A program made the translations under genes and the position numbers. The notes under the pieces are model-generated. The model saw only the letters and a program-made list of their open reading frames with translations. It had not been told where the DNA came from and ran no database searches. A stretch of DNA of 64,000 bases, taken from positions 310,001 through 374,000 of the forward strand of contig NZ_CP015780.1 of NCBI RefSeq assembly GCF_001945665.1. Direction: 5' to 3'. Below, in pieces: positions 1-9,108 of this stretch. Numbering within the stretch: position 1 is the stretch's first letter; the number at the start of each line of letters is the position of its first letter. The DNA comes from Borreliella mayonii (GTDB lineage: Bacteria > Spirochaetota > Spirochaetia > Borreliales > Borreliaceae).

Positions 1-568
1 AAGCCAAACTTCCAAGAACAACCTCATCAACAGCAAAGCCTGCTCGATTTACGCATCTGACTAAATTCTGACTAGAAGAACTAGAACCCGTAATAATATG
101 CACCTCTCCTTCAAGGCGAATGCCCATCATGTCTATTGGGTTTTTTATATGGGGTATTCCATCTACAATAAATTCTTGAGGAATAACATGAAGAATTTCT
201 CTATCCATTGGAATAACAATTGCCTTTGCTGCTTCGATTACCCTATCAACATCTTCTTCGTTAATCTCTCTTGTTTTTGAATTTATTGCAACAACACCAC
301 GTGAATTAGTCCCCTCAACACTACTTCCAGACATAGAAACTGAAAGTGATGTAATGTCACATCCTGAGATGAGCTCTGCTGCCTCAATAGAATTGGATAT
401 TGAATCAAGAGCCGCTTCAATATTTATTAGAACTCCCTTTCTAACTCCTCTTGATATACTAGTGCCTATTCCAACTATTTCTAATTGATCATTTAAATTT
501 ACCTCAGCAACAACAGTACAAATTTTTGAAGTTCCAACATCTAAACCTACTATCAAATTCCTAGACAC
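1..568 (-). CDS. ftsA: Cell division protein FtsA, N-terminal part (cut by window edge)
   Basis: FtsA is the actin-like ATPase that anchors the FtsZ ring to the inner membrane. The visible 189 codons begin MSRNLIVGLDVGTSK, which holds the actin-family phosphate-1 loop, and continue into the typical subdomain 1A/1C region (GVLINIEAALDSI, then SVSGSS-type segments). The start is GTG at 568-566: an AGGAG lies 7 nt upstream, and its G overlaps the TAG stop of the ftsQ gene by one base, which suggests translational coupling. The C-terminal half, including the membrane-targeting helix, lies outside the window. The order ftsQ-ftsA is the usual one, and ftsZ should follow. Confidence 0.95.
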   Translation of the reverse strand, partial: MSRNLIVGLDVGTSKICTVVAEVNLNDQLEIVGIGTSISRGVRKGVLINIEAALDSISNSIEAAELISGCDITSLSVSMSGSSVEGTNSRGVVAINSKTREINEEDVDRVIEAAKAIVIPMDREILHVIPQEFIVDGIPHIKNPIDMMGIRLEGEVHIITGSSSSSQNLVRCVNRAGFAVDEVVLGSLA

Positions 569-1311
569 TAGCTTTCTCCTAACAAAATGATATCACCACT
601 TCTTAAATCTATAACGCCGGGTTTTCCTTTAAGTAAATTAACTGCAAGAAACATTTTATGCATCACATCCATTAAATCCATATCAACTGTTATCAATATT
701 TTATTATATATACTTTTAATATACAAAATTACATTATAATCATAGAAATTCAATTTTAAAAAATTCACCTCTGATATTAAATTATACAAATATTTTTGAT
801 TTATTTTAAGATAATCAAGGCCTCTTAAAACATTAAGCATTCTATTTTCTAGAAAATCTCCTACATTATTGTCATTTAAAACTAATCCGCTAATTATAGG
901 TAAATCATAAATTAAATACTTACTTTTTTCCAAAATTACACCATCTGATGCAATATAATAATAAGTAATATTACCATTTACGTTTTCTAAAGCAACAGCA
1001 ACCGGTATTCTTTTTTCTATTTTAATATTGATTTTATTGGGAAACTTAAGATTAACTTTAACATTCTTTACCCTTAAATCTCTTTTAAGATTCTCCTCAT
1101 ATATTCTAACATTAGCATTATAATAATATGTATTGGGCTTGATTCCCGAAATCTTGATTACATCCTCTTTAGAAAGAGAAATATCATTATTGATACTAAT
1201 ATACCTAATTAAAAAATAAGGAGACGCAAAAATAATAATTATTATTTCAAAAAAAATTAAAGAAGTTGAAAAATATATATACTTAATTAAAAATTTTCTC
1301 TCAAAAATCAT
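568..1311 (-). CDS. ftsQ: Cell division protein FtsQ/DivIB
   Basis: A bitopic divisome protein of 247 residues. A short charged cytoplasmic N terminus is followed by one membrane segment (about residues 12-35), then a POTRA-like domain (about 36-105: NDISLSKEDVIKISGIKPN, RIPVAVAL) and a beta domain to the end. In the family this protein links the early ring to FtsL/FtsB and to septal peptidoglycan synthesis. It lies 35 bp after ftsW and overlaps the GTG of ftsA by one base. Sequence conservation is low, as usual for FtsQ, so the call rests on topology, the POTRA pattern and its place between ftsW and ftsA. Confidence 0.85.
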   Translation of the reverse strand: MIFERKFLIKYIYFSTSLIFFEIIIIIFASPYFLIRYISINNDISLSKEDVIKISGIKPNTYYYNANVRIYEENLKRDLRVKNVKVNLKFPNKINIKIEKRIPVAVALENVNGNITYYYIASDGVILEKSKYLIYDLPIISGLVLNDNNVGDFLENRMLNVLRGLDYLKINQKYLYNLISEVNFLKLNFYDYNVILYIKSIYNKILITVDMDLMDVMHKMFLAVNLLKGKPGVIDLRSGDIILLGES

Positions 1312-1346
1312 AAACTAACCCAATCTACATTGCTAGAAAAACCCAA

Positions 1347-2441
1347 TCAATTATTACTTAAGTTTTTTGAAACATTTGAAATAAGACCAGAAAGTGCCAT
1401 GGTAACAATAATAGAAGATCCTCCAGATGAAAAAAACGGCAAATTTATCCCAGTGGGAGGCAAAAGACCAATTGCAATTAAAATATTCATTATGCTTTGA
1501 AGAAAAATTGCAAGACTTGAAATAAATGCAATAAAAAATTTAAATCTGCTATTAGAATGAATAGCTATTTCATAGCCAAGATAAAAAAACGAAAAAAATA
1601 AGCTTATGGCAAACAAAACACCTAAAAACCCCAATTCTTCTCCAAGAACTGAAAAAATAAAATCAGAATTAGCCTCTGGCAGTTTCCCAAGTTTTATCTC
1701 TCCCATTCCCAGACCTTTGCCTAAAATTCCTCCACTTTTTAAAGCATTAAGAGATGCTATTATTTGGTAACCTTTACCAGAAGGATCCTCGTAAGGATTG
1801 AGAAAAGCAAAAATTCTAGAAACTCTATAAGGTTCAAGCATTAAAAATATAGCAGAAACTGGCAAAAAAGTAATCACAATAGCAAAAACATAACTAAATG
1901 CCATATTAGAAACAAACAAAACAATAAAAAAAAGAATAGCAAAATAAATAGCTGTTGAATAATCGTTTTGCAAAATTATTAACACCCAAAAAATTGCAAA
2001 AATTAACATTGGCTTTAACCAGTATGCAATACTATTGTTTTTTCTTGGGTCAAATTTACTCAAATAAGCTGAAAGATAAATGGTAAAAGATATTTTAAAA
2101 ATTTCAGAAGGTTGAATACTGATACCTTGAAAAAATATCCATCTCTTTGCCCCAGAAATACTTGGAGATAAAAAAGTTGCCATAATTAAAAAAAGAGTTA
2201 TAATCAATACAGGAAATATTGATTTTTTTAAAAAATTTAAAGAAATTCTCTCAAAAACAAGAAAAACTATAAAACTTAAAAAAAGATAATTAAGTCTTGT
2301 AAAAAATAAAAAATTTGGATTACCTGTCAATTCTAAGCTTAAGAAAAAGGAAGAAGTATAAAAAACTACAAGCCCGTAGGCTGCTAATAGTAGCAAAACA
2401 AGCAAATAACATGTCCTAAGTGAACTTATATCTATAACCAT
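1347..2441 (-). CDS. ftsW: Septal peptidoglycan polymerase FtsW (SEDS family)
   Basis: A polytopic inner-membrane glycosyltransferase of 364 residues with about ten hydrophobic segments. Diagnostic SEDS motifs are present: GAKRWI at 97-102, QPSE..K at 110-116, the catalytic aspartate D260 in ANSDFIFSVLGEELGFLG, and LPPTGINLPFFSSGG near 327-341. SEDS enzymes polymerise lipid II with a partner class-B penicillin-binding protein. No such partner (ftsI) is encoded in this cluster, so it must lie elsewhere. The choice of FtsW over RodA is from context (ftsQ and ftsA directly downstream). The gap to mraY is only 6 bp and no clear Shine-Dalgarno sequence is seen, so translation may be coupled. Confidence 0.9.
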   Translation of the reverse strand: MVIDISSLRTCYLLVLLLLAAYGLVVFYTSSFFLSLELTGNPNFLFFTRLNYLFLSFIVFLVFERISLNFLKKSIFPVLIITLFLIMATFLSPSISGAKRWIFFQGISIQPSEIFKISFTIYLSAYLSKFDPRKNNSIAYWLKPMLIFAIFWVLIILQNDYSTAIYFAILFFIVLFVSNMAFSYVFAIVITFLPVSAIFLMLEPYRVSRIFAFLNPYEDPSGKGYQIIASLNALKSGGILGKGLGMGEIKLGKLPEANSDFIFSVLGEELGFLGVLFAISLFFSFFYLGYEIAIHSNSRFKFFIAFISSLAIFLQSIMNILIAIGLLPPTGINLPFFSSGGSSIIVTMALSGLISNVSKNLSNN

Positions 2442-2447
2442 AATAAA

Positions 2448-3503
2448 TTATCTGATTTTTATCGTACTTAAAGCAATTATAGCAAATATTAGCCCTATTA
2501 TCCAAAATCTAATAACAACTTGCATTTCAGACCACCCAAGTTCTTCAAAATGATGGTGAAGTGGAGCCATTTTAAATACTCTTTTTTTGGTCTTTTTGTA
2601 AACCAGGACCTGAATAATTACAGACATAGTTTCAATAATAAAAACACCTGCAAGAATTGAAAAAAGTATTTCACTTTTTAAAATCAAAGCCGCCATTCCA
2701 AGAATGGCACCCAGAGCCAGACTACCTGTATCTCCCATCATAATTTTAGCAGGATAGGCATTAAACCATAAAAATCCAAAACTACCCCCAAGCAAAGCCC
2801 CAAGAAATATTACAAGCTCTTCAGAGCCTTTAATATTTGGAATATACAAATAGGCTGCAAAATCAGCCCTGCTTGTAAGATAAGCGATTATTATTAAAGC
2901 TCCTGTTATAACTATACTCAATCCAATTGCAAGCCCATCAAGCCCATCTGTTAAATTAAAAGAATTAGAAGCAGAAATTAAAATAAACATGCCAAAAGGA
3001 ATGTAAAACAACCCCAAATCTATTTGAAAAGACTTAATAAAAGGAAAATAGATTATACTAACATGCTCGCTACCAAAATAATATAAAATGCCAACAGAAA
3101 TAAAAGAAAATATTATTTGTCCATAAATTTTAAATCGAGCCTTAAGTCCATCTGAGGTTTTATTTTTGATTTTTAAAAAATCATCTATAAATCCCAAAAA
3201 AGCAAATCCAAGCATAACAAAAACCATAATCAAAAAATAAACATTTAAAATATTGCTCCAAAATACTAAAGAGATAAAAACACAAAAAAAAATAAGAATG
3301 CCTCCCATGGTAGGAATTCCTGCTTTTTCACTCAAATGTCTTTTAGGGCCATCTTCTCTTAAAATCTGATCGGCCCTTAATTTTTTTAACCTTAAAATAA
3401 CATAAGGACCTACAATCAAAGAAAGTAAAAATGCAAAAATTGTAGCATAAGCCATTCTAAAGGTAATATATTTGAGTAAGCGCAAACCTAAAAGGTAAAA
3501 CAT
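2448..3503 (-). CDS. mraY: Phospho-N-acetylmuramoyl-pentapeptide transferase MraY
   Basis: Makes lipid I by transferring phospho-MurNAc-pentapeptide to undecaprenyl phosphate at the inner membrane. The 351 residues hold the family motifs in order: GIPTMGG (62-68), the DDFLK aspartates D107/D108, NLTDGLDG (183-190), GDTG with D258, and the MAPLHHHFE histidine motif (312-320). About ten membrane helices are visible. Length and motifs are complete, so the enzyme should be active. It lies between murF and ftsW in the usual cell-wall cluster order, 17 bp from murF and 6 bp from ftsW. Confidence 0.97.
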   Translation of the reverse strand: MFYLLGLRLLKYITFRMAYATIFAFLLSLIVGPYVILRLKKLRADQILREDGPKRHLSEKAGIPTMGGILIFFCVFISLVFWSNILNVYFLIMVFVMLGFAFLGFIDDFLKIKNKTSDGLKARFKIYGQIIFSFISVGILYYFGSEHVSIIYFPFIKSFQIDLGLFYIPFGMFILISASNSFNLTDGLDGLAIGLSIVITGALIIIAYLTSRADFAAYLYIPNIKGSEELVIFLGALLGGSFGFLWFNAYPAKIMMGDTGSLALGAILGMAALILKSEILFSILAGVFIIETMSVIIQVLVYKKTKKRVFKMAPLHHHFEELGWSEMQVVIRFWIIGLIFAIIALSTIKIR

Positions 3504-3520
3504 AAAAACCCCATTATCAT

Positions 3521-4912
3521 CTAAATGTAATTTAAAATTCTCTCAAGCCTATTAAACCTTGAGCCCTTAATGACAATAAAAACTGAAGGTTCCAAGCTTT
3601 TTAAAAAAAAATTAATAAATTTATCAAACTCGCTAAAGTAATATAAATACTTTTCAACTAAATTCTCAGAATCTCTAACATCTAAAAATTCTTCGCCAAT
3701 TAGAAAAATTTTATCAAAATTCATTAAAACAGCCTCTTGAATTAAATCTTTGTGAGTTTTGTATGCAAATTCCCCAAGCTCTTTAAAAGACCCAAGAACT
3801 ATAAATTTTTTGTTTTGGATATTAAGATCCAAAATCATATTTTTTAACGCCATAAAAGAACCCATATTGCCATTGTAAGAATCATTTAAAATCAAATATC
3901 CATTTTTTGTTAAAATTTCTGCCCTACCCTTTTGAAAAGCAGTTTCAACAAGGCCCTCTCTTATTTCTTTTTCTTTCATTCCTAAAAATAGGGCTAAATT
4001 AATACACCCTATTGCATTAAAAATATTATGTCGCCCCAGTAAAAAAATAGAGTATTCAAACCCTTTGTAAACAAAATCAAAAGAAAATTTCCCTTCCAAA
4101 AAAGAAAATGATTTGATATTAAGATTTTCAAAATCAAAATAAACAATTTTAACATTTGGATTTGCGATTTTTGCTCTTTTTTCAAGATAAACACAATAAT
4201 CATTCATTTCATTTACAACAAAAATTTTAGTGTTTTTGCCAATTATTTTGCTCTTTTCAAAAGCAATAGCTTGTAATTCCTTGAAAGCTTGCATATGTGC
4301 ACAGCTTATATTCGTAATAATAACAATTTCTGGTTTTAAAATTTGAGATAAAAGATCCATTTCTCCAACATAACTAACTCCAACTTCAAAAACAGCATAT
4401 TCTTCATTACCATCTACCCTTAAAATACTAAGAGGAAGCCCAATGTCAGAATTTAAATTGCCCCAAGTTTTGTAAGTTTTATATTTTTTTGAAAGTATGC
4501 TATAAAGCATCTCTTTGGTTGTGGTTTTACCATTACTACCTGTAATAGCAATTCTTTTAAAACTTGTTCTTTCAATTAAAAAAGATGCTAAAGTTTGAAG
4601 AAGTTTTATTACATTGCTTGTAAGCAAAAAAACTAACTCTTCATCGTCATTCAAATATTTAATACACTCAGATTCATGATCTTTTGAGCATACAAAACAT
4701 TTAACACCCAAATCAATTAAATATTTAACAAAAGAAAATCCATCTACTTTATTTCCCTTATATGCAAAATAAAGACTAACATTGATATTCTCATCCTTTA
4801 TTTCGCGACTATCTAACGAGTAAAAAGATACAATTCTTTCAATATTTTTTATATTCCCCACAAACTTCACATCTTTAGAAGAGATTAAAATATCCTTAAT
4901 CTTTATACGCAC
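3521..4912 (-). CDS. murF: UDP-MurNAc-tripeptide:D-Ala-D-Ala ligase MurF
   Basis: Last cytoplasmic ATP-dependent ligase of the peptidoglycan precursor pathway, adding D-Ala-D-Ala. The 463 residues show the Mur ligase layout: an N-terminal UDP-binding domain, the ATP loop GSNGKTTTK at 125-133, the central NSDIGLPLSI and FEVG segments, and a C-terminal domain with LNDSYNGN. Spirochaetes of this genus carry ornithine in place of diaminopimelate in their wall (established knowledge), so the substrate tripeptide probably holds ornithine. A GAGG lies upstream of the ATG at 4912. The gap to the ftsL-like gene upstream is 22 bp. Confidence 0.95.
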   Translation of the reverse strand: MRIKIKDILISSKDVKFVGNIKNIERIVSFYSLDSREIKDENINVSLYFAYKGNKVDGFSFVKYLIDLGVKCFVCSKDHESECIKYLNDDEELVFLLTSNVIKLLQTLASFLIERTSFKRIAITGSNGKTTTKEMLYSILSKKYKTYKTWGNLNSDIGLPLSILRVDGNEEYAVFEVGVSYVGEMDLLSQILKPEIVIITNISCAHMQAFKELQAIAFEKSKIIGKNTKIFVVNEMNDYCVYLEKRAKIANPNVKIVYFDFENLNIKSFSFLEGKFSFDFVYKGFEYSIFLLGRHNIFNAIGCINLALFLGMKEKEIREGLVETAFQKGRAEILTKNGYLILNDSYNGNMGSFMALKNMILDLNIQNKKFIVLGSFKELGEFAYKTHKDLIQEAVLMNFDKIFLIGEEFLDVRDSENLVEKYLYYFSEFDKFINFFLKSLEPSVFIVIKGSRFNRLERILNYI

Positions 4913-4934
4913 TCAAACCTCATTCTAAAATCTT

Positions 4935-5216
4935 TTACTCAATAAAAATATTTATATCTTTATTAGCTTTTTTTTCCAAATTTAATTCTCCAAAACAAAA
5001 ACTCTCTATTCTATCAATATTTTCAAGTTCATATATTACTGTAAGTAGTCTTAAATTATCATCAATAATATTTTCCTGTTCATTGTCTAGGTTATTAAAT
5101 TCTCTAAGCTTTACAACATATCTAAAATTTAAGTAAATATTAAAACACAATATCACTGTTAGTATCAAAATTAAAATACAATAAACTTCAAATTCAATCT
5201 TACTTATAATATTCAT
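4935..5216 (-). CDS. ftsL: FtsL-like divisome protein
   Basis: A small bitopic protein of 93 residues: a short N terminus, one membrane segment (about 9-28), then a predicted coiled coil ending in YELENIDRIESF, which resembles the FtsL/DivIC family tail. FtsL bridges FtsQ and the FtsW-FtsI synthase. The ATG overlaps the stop of rsmH as ATGA (5213-5216), and rsmH-ftsL is the classical order in division clusters. Similarity within this family is too weak for a motif-based proof, so the assignment rests on size, topology, coiled coil and position. Confidence 0.7.
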   Translation of the reverse strand: MNIISKIEFEVYCILILILTVILCFNIYLNFRYVVKLREFNNLDNEQENIIDDNLRLLTVIYELENIDRIESFCFGELNLEKKANKDINIFIE

Positions 5217-6103
5217 AATTTTTTTATAACTCTAAGTTTTGCGCTCCTTGAAGGTTTATTTTTTTTTATCTCATCAAAACTTGGAATAATGGGCTTTTTT
5301 GAAATCTTGGCATACAAATTGCAGCTTAAACTTCTAAAAAAATCTTTTACAATACGATCCTCTATTGAATGAAACGTAATAATAGCTAAAATTCCATCTT
5401 TGGCTAAATTTTCTACCCAAAAGGGCAAGCTCCTTTTAAGCCTAGCAAGCTCATCATTTACATAAATCCTTAACGCTTGAAAAGTTTTTGTAGCTGGATT
5501 TATTTTAACTTTTGAAAGAGGATAAACTTTGCTTATTATGGATTGCAACTCTTTTGTGGTTTGTATTTTTTTAGTTTTTCGATATTCTACAATAGCTTTA
5601 GAGATCCTTCTAGAATAATGCTCATTGCTTAAATTATAAATTAAAGCTTCAAGGTCATATTTACTAAAAGTGTTTACAATCTCAGCCGCACTGATTTTAC
5701 AAGAAGAAGAACAAAGTCTCATATCTAAAGGCTCATCTTCAAGAAAAGAAAATCCCTTTTTACTACCCTTGTAATGAAACATAGAAATACCAAGATCAAC
5801 TAAAATAAAATTGGCTTTGACATTTAAAGGGTAATTGACAAAAAAATTATCAAACCAATCATTAAAATATGTAATTCTCTCTTCAAAAATAAGAAGAAAC
5901 TGCTTCGCTCTTTCTAAAATTTGAGGATCTCTTTCAATTCCAACCAAACTTAAAAAGTCATATTTCTCAAGAATCGCTTTTGCATGAACACCTTCTCCAA
6001 GAGTAGAATCAATATATATTAAATCACTTTTTACAGGTAAATCTTCTATAAGCTTAAAAATTGCATCAAGAAGCACTGGAAAATGAAAAGCATTATTATT
6101 CAT
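5213..6103 (-). CDS. rsmH: 16S rRNA (cytosine-1402-N4)-methyltransferase RsmH (MraW)
   Basis: SAM-dependent methylase that modifies C1402 in the ribosomal decoding centre. The 296 residues carry the family marks: HFPVLLDAIF at the N terminus, the SAM-binding segment DSTLGEGVHAKAIL (the usual GGGGHS is changed to GEGVHA), FILVDLGIS, MRL, TKTFQALRIYVNDEL, and ITFHSIEDRIVKDFF near the C terminus. It overlaps the ftsL-like gene by 4 bp and the upstream gene by 8 bp, so the segment is clearly one transcription unit. MraZ, which usually precedes it, is absent here. Confidence 0.95.
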   Translation of the reverse strand: MNNNAFHFPVLLDAIFKLIEDLPVKSDLIYIDSTLGEGVHAKAILEKYDFLSLVGIERDPQILERAKQFLLIFEERITYFNDWFDNFFVNYPLNVKANFILVDLGISMFHYKGSKKGFSFLEDEPLDMRLCSSSCKISAAEIVNTFSKYDLEALIYNLSNEHYSRRISKAIVEYRKTKKIQTTKELQSIISKVYPLSKVKINPATKTFQALRIYVNDELARLKRSLPFWVENLAKDGILAIITFHSIEDRIVKDFFRSLSCNLYAKISKKPIIPSFDEIKKNKPSRSAKLRVIKKL

Positions 6104-6932
6104 TTAATTTAAACCTATAAATTATTTTTTTTTCATTTCCATAAACATCGCCATATTTTATTTTAAGCTCATTCCTACCCTTAATAAAATTAAGATCATT
6201 TATCTTAAGACATCCCCCATCTTTTTTAATATTCAAAATATCTAATCTATAATTTTTCTCTTGAGCTAAAGCATATGTATTATTAATCAAAAAAATATTT
6301 TGGAAATCTGAACGAAGAATGCTTTTATTATTCAAAATAGCTTCAAAATAATAAATTCCTTTAAGAGAATTCTCAAAAGATTCTACTTTTTGGGTATTAA
6401 AATATAACAAAAGACTGTATTGACCAGAATCAATATTTAAATTTATATTTTTTGATAATTCTAATCTTTCATCATCGCCCTTTCCTTTTAAAAAAACCCT
6501 GCCTAAAGTATAAACCGTCTCAGCAACTAAATTGTTCCTATTTTTGATAACAAACAAAGGATTGATAATCTTTTTAGCACCAGGATCATTAACTACTAAA
6601 TCAATAACACTCTTTTCATCTTTTAAAAAGATCTTTCCAAGCTTATAAAAAAAACTCCCCAAAATCTCTAAATTTAAATTTAAATCATTATCAAAAATGA
6701 TTAAAATACTACCATCCCTATTTAAACTATTTTTTGAATATAAAATTTTATAATTATTGGAAAAAACAGATACGGTCTTTTCCAAGGGTCTTAACCTTAC
6801 TCCAATATTCAATTTATTATTATCCAACACACCAAAATCTTTAATTAAAGCAAACTTTTCATTATTTTTAAATTCCAAAAATGGATATAAATTTAAAATA
6901 TTAAAGAAAAATATAAAAACAATTAAAATCAC
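6096..6932 (-). CDS. Uncharacterised exported beta-rich protein in division operon
   Basis: I do not recognise a family. The 278-residue protein starts with a hydrophobic stretch (about 1-18) that could be a signal peptide or anchor, and the rest is rich in short beta-type segments with many N, K and I residues, which suggests a periplasmic beta fold. Near the C terminus is a pattern (GRNELKIKYGDVYGNEKK) like an immunoglobulin-like strand pair. It overlaps the next gene by 4 bp and rsmH by 8 bp, so it is co-translated with division genes. A role in envelope growth or division is an inference from this context only. Confidence 0.75.
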   Translation of the reverse strand: MILIVFIFFFNILNLYPFLEFKNNEKFALIKDFGVLDNNKLNIGVRLRPLEKTVSVFSNNYKILYSKNSLNRDGSILIIFDNDLNLNLEILGSFFYKLGKIFLKDEKSVIDLVVNDPGAKKIINPLFVIKNRNNLVAETVYTLGRVFLKGKGDDERLELSKNINLNIDSGQYSLLLYFNTQKVESFENSLKGIYYFEAILNNKSILRSDFQNIFLINNTYALAQEKNYRLDILNIKKDGGCLKINDLNFIKGRNELKIKYGDVYGNEKKIIYRFKLNE

Positions 6933-8005
6933 TGCGCCAATCCTAAATATTTTAAATCATTATTACTATTAAAATACAAAAGTCCCTTTCCAAATTCAAC
7001 AAAAGAGCTTATTTCATCTTTAATAAAAATATTATCAAACAATTTAAAAGAATTTGCAGAATAAGTTTTTATATTAATAATTTTTTCATCCTCAGAATAA
7101 AAATATACTCTGTAAATATTTTGAAAATAATCATATGATGCTCTTAAAACAGAATTTTTATTTTCAACTTTAAATATTCTGCCACTTTTAATATTTATCA
7201 CCACAAGCGAATTTTTTCCTTCAATAAACAAATTATGATAATCATCTATTTTTATAAAAGTCTCAAAACTATTAATAGCTAAATTGTTTAATTCTAAAAT
7301 TTTTTTATAATTATTCTCTAAATCAATTATTTCTAAAAAATACTCAGAATTACCTTTTAGCGAAACCAAATATTTATTATCAGAACTTAATTTAACAAAA
7401 CATGTTGGAAATTTTCTCTCTAAAAAATTTTCCATATAAATTATCTTACCTTGTTTGTATATATAAATCTCACCATTAGAAAGCCCTAAAACCAAAATCT
7501 CATTATTATAGTCCACACTTAAAATTGAAGACAAAAAATTGAGCATTAGTATATTATTTCCACTAGAATCATAAACCTCTAAAGTTTTATATAAATTGTT
7601 TAAAGTAAAAATTAAATTATTTATCGCAAAAACAAAATCCTTTAACTTGAGTGTAAATAAAAATTTATTGTTTTTAACAGAAAAAACAGAATAATCCTCA
7701 CCAGAATTAAAAAGCACATAATAATAACCTGAATAACTTATTAGGTTATCACTTAAAAGAGAATAACAAGATTCTCTAAAATTAAGACTTAAAACCTTAT
7801 TTGATACAAAAACATTCTTGCTTAAATTTATATTTTTACAATCAGATTTATTTTCAAAATTCTTAAAATCATAAAAATTAGATACATTCATAGTAGATCT
7901 TATAAAAAAATCAATCAAAATTATAAATAATAAAAACAAACTCAAGATCAAAAAAAATTTTAATTTCTTAAATTTAATAGTGCCCTCTTCTACATTAAAA
8001 CTCAA
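6929..8005 (-). CDS. Uncharacterised membrane-anchored, propeller-like protein
   Basis: A protein of 358 residues with one N-terminal membrane segment (about 16-33) after a basic cytoplasmic tail; the large C-terminal part would face the periplasm. That part consists of repeated units of about 35-45 residues with patterns such as NEILVLGLSNGEIYIYKQGKIIY and DNKYLVSLKGNSEYFLEIIDLENN, like the blades of a WD40/PQQ-type beta propeller. This is a pattern judgement, not a family match. It overlaps the following gene by 4 bp and lies 29 bp after the preceding gene. A scaffold role in the divisome would fit but is inference. Confidence 0.75.
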   Translation of the reverse strand: MSFNVEEGTIKFKKLKFFLILSLFLLFIILIDFFIRSTMNVSNFYDFKNFENKSDCKNINLSKNVFVSNKVLSLNFRESCYSLLSDNLISYSGYYYVLFNSGEDYSVFSVKNNKFLFTLKLKDFVFAINNLIFTLNNLYKTLEVYDSSGNNILMLNFLSSILSVDYNNEILVLGLSNGEIYIYKQGKIIYMENFLERKFPTCFVKLSSDNKYLVSLKGNSEYFLEIIDLENNYKKILELNNLAINSFETFIKIDDYHNLFIEGKNSLVVINIKSGRIFKVENKNSVLRASYDYFQNIYRVYFYSEDEKIINIKTYSANSFKLFDNIFIKDEISSFVEFGKGLLYFNSNNDLKYLGLAQ

Positions 8006-8034
8006 TATAACTACTTTCCCCTACCTTAATTTAT

Positions 8035-8814
8035 CTATTTTACTTTAATTAAATCTGAGCTAAACTTTGAAGACCAAACTCCATGAAACCTTGAAAATTT
8101 TTCAGCAGCTTCTTTTTGAGAGGCTATGGTAGCCAAAACTCTTCCAGCTTCAAGATATGCAAGAGAATGAAGTCCAAATTCATGAGATCCACTAAGCTCA
8201 TATTTGCTCCTTAAAATAAACGCCCCTTCTTCTAAAAGCTCCAACACTTTAATAAGATGTTCAAATTGAAATTTATAATAAGGACTCTCAAGTTTTAAAT
8301 TTTTAGAAAAATCTCTAAAATCAATAATATTTTTAGAAAAAATAATAAACTTGAGATACATATCTTCAAGGAAAAAAAGCGTTTTAGAATCTTTTTTGCT
8401 AAAAATTTTAGCCAAATCAATTAAATAGCCTAATTTTTTAATAATTAAAAACCTCTCTTCAGGATTTAAATTAAGAGCCTGGGGCATTTCAATTAACTCT
8501 CTTGGGGTAATACTAAGAACAGGACTAATAACCAAACTAAAATCAGAAATCAATCCGGACAAAATTTTTTTTATAGAATAATTTACTTTCAATCTAGGCC
8601 TAGTATAAAAATAATTTAAAGAAGAAATATAGCTTAAAACATTTAAATTGAAATCAATAAGATTAAATGAAAGTTTAGCATTTGATGTAAATTCGCCAGT
8701 CTCCTTTATAGATGCTATATCATTTAAAGTTCTTAAAACAAGATCATTAATATACACTATTTTTTTATAATTTTCATTATCAATTAAATCCATAAACACC
8801 TGCCTAAAACTCAT
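8035..8814 (-). CDS. Uncharacterised helical cytoplasmic protein, first gene of division operon
   Basis: A protein of 259 residues with no signal peptide or membrane segment. It appears almost wholly alpha-helical, with leucine-rich amphipathic stretches such as LIKVLELLEEGAFILRSKY, and ends in FHGVWSSKFSSDLIKVK. I recognise no domain. It is the first gene after a 294 bp non-coding gap and so is likely the promoter-proximal gene of the run that goes through rsmH, murF, ftsW and ftsA. The ATG at 8814 has a weak upstream Shine-Dalgarno sequence. It could equally be a metabolic or regulatory protein. Confidence 0.7.
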   Translation of the reverse strand: MSFRQVFMDLIDNENYKKIVYINDLVLRTLNDIASIKETGEFTSNAKLSFNLIDFNLNVLSYISSLNYFYTRPRLKVNYSIKKILSGLISDFSLVISPVLSITPRELIEMPQALNLNPEERFLIIKKLGYLIDLAKIFSKKDSKTLFFLEDMYLKFIIFSKNIIDFRDFSKNLKLESPYYKFQFEHLIKVLELLEEGAFILRSKYELSGSHEFGLHSLAYLEAGRVLATIASQKEAAEKFSRFHGVWSSKFSSDLIKVK

Positions 8815-9108
8815 ACAAAGGTGATTTATCAGCTATCTAATATATTGATTTTAGCAAAAAACATATTAAATATTTTAACAAGTTATAAATTTATAAAAAA
8901 TACCCTTGAAACATTCTCTATGAGAATAAACAAAACATTAAAATACTTATAATAAATTATGTAGAATTCTAACTAATTTTTAAAATTACTAAGTCTTAAA
9001 ACATACAAAATCCTCTAGCCTTATTAAAGATTAGATTAAATCAAACATTCAAATAAAAACCAAGAAAAATTTTTATTTAAAAGAACACTGCTTTAAAAAA
9101 CATTAAGC
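8815..9108. other. Non-coding gap before the division operon
   Basis: No convincing gene is present in 294 bp. The minus-strand promoter of the division operon should lie here. The best minus-strand -10 I see is TATATT near 8845, but it lacks a matching -35 element. A short inverted repeat (ATTCTC-TAT-GAGAAT) is visible near 8913-8927. No strong terminator for the upstream nadK operon is seen. Confidence 0.4.
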
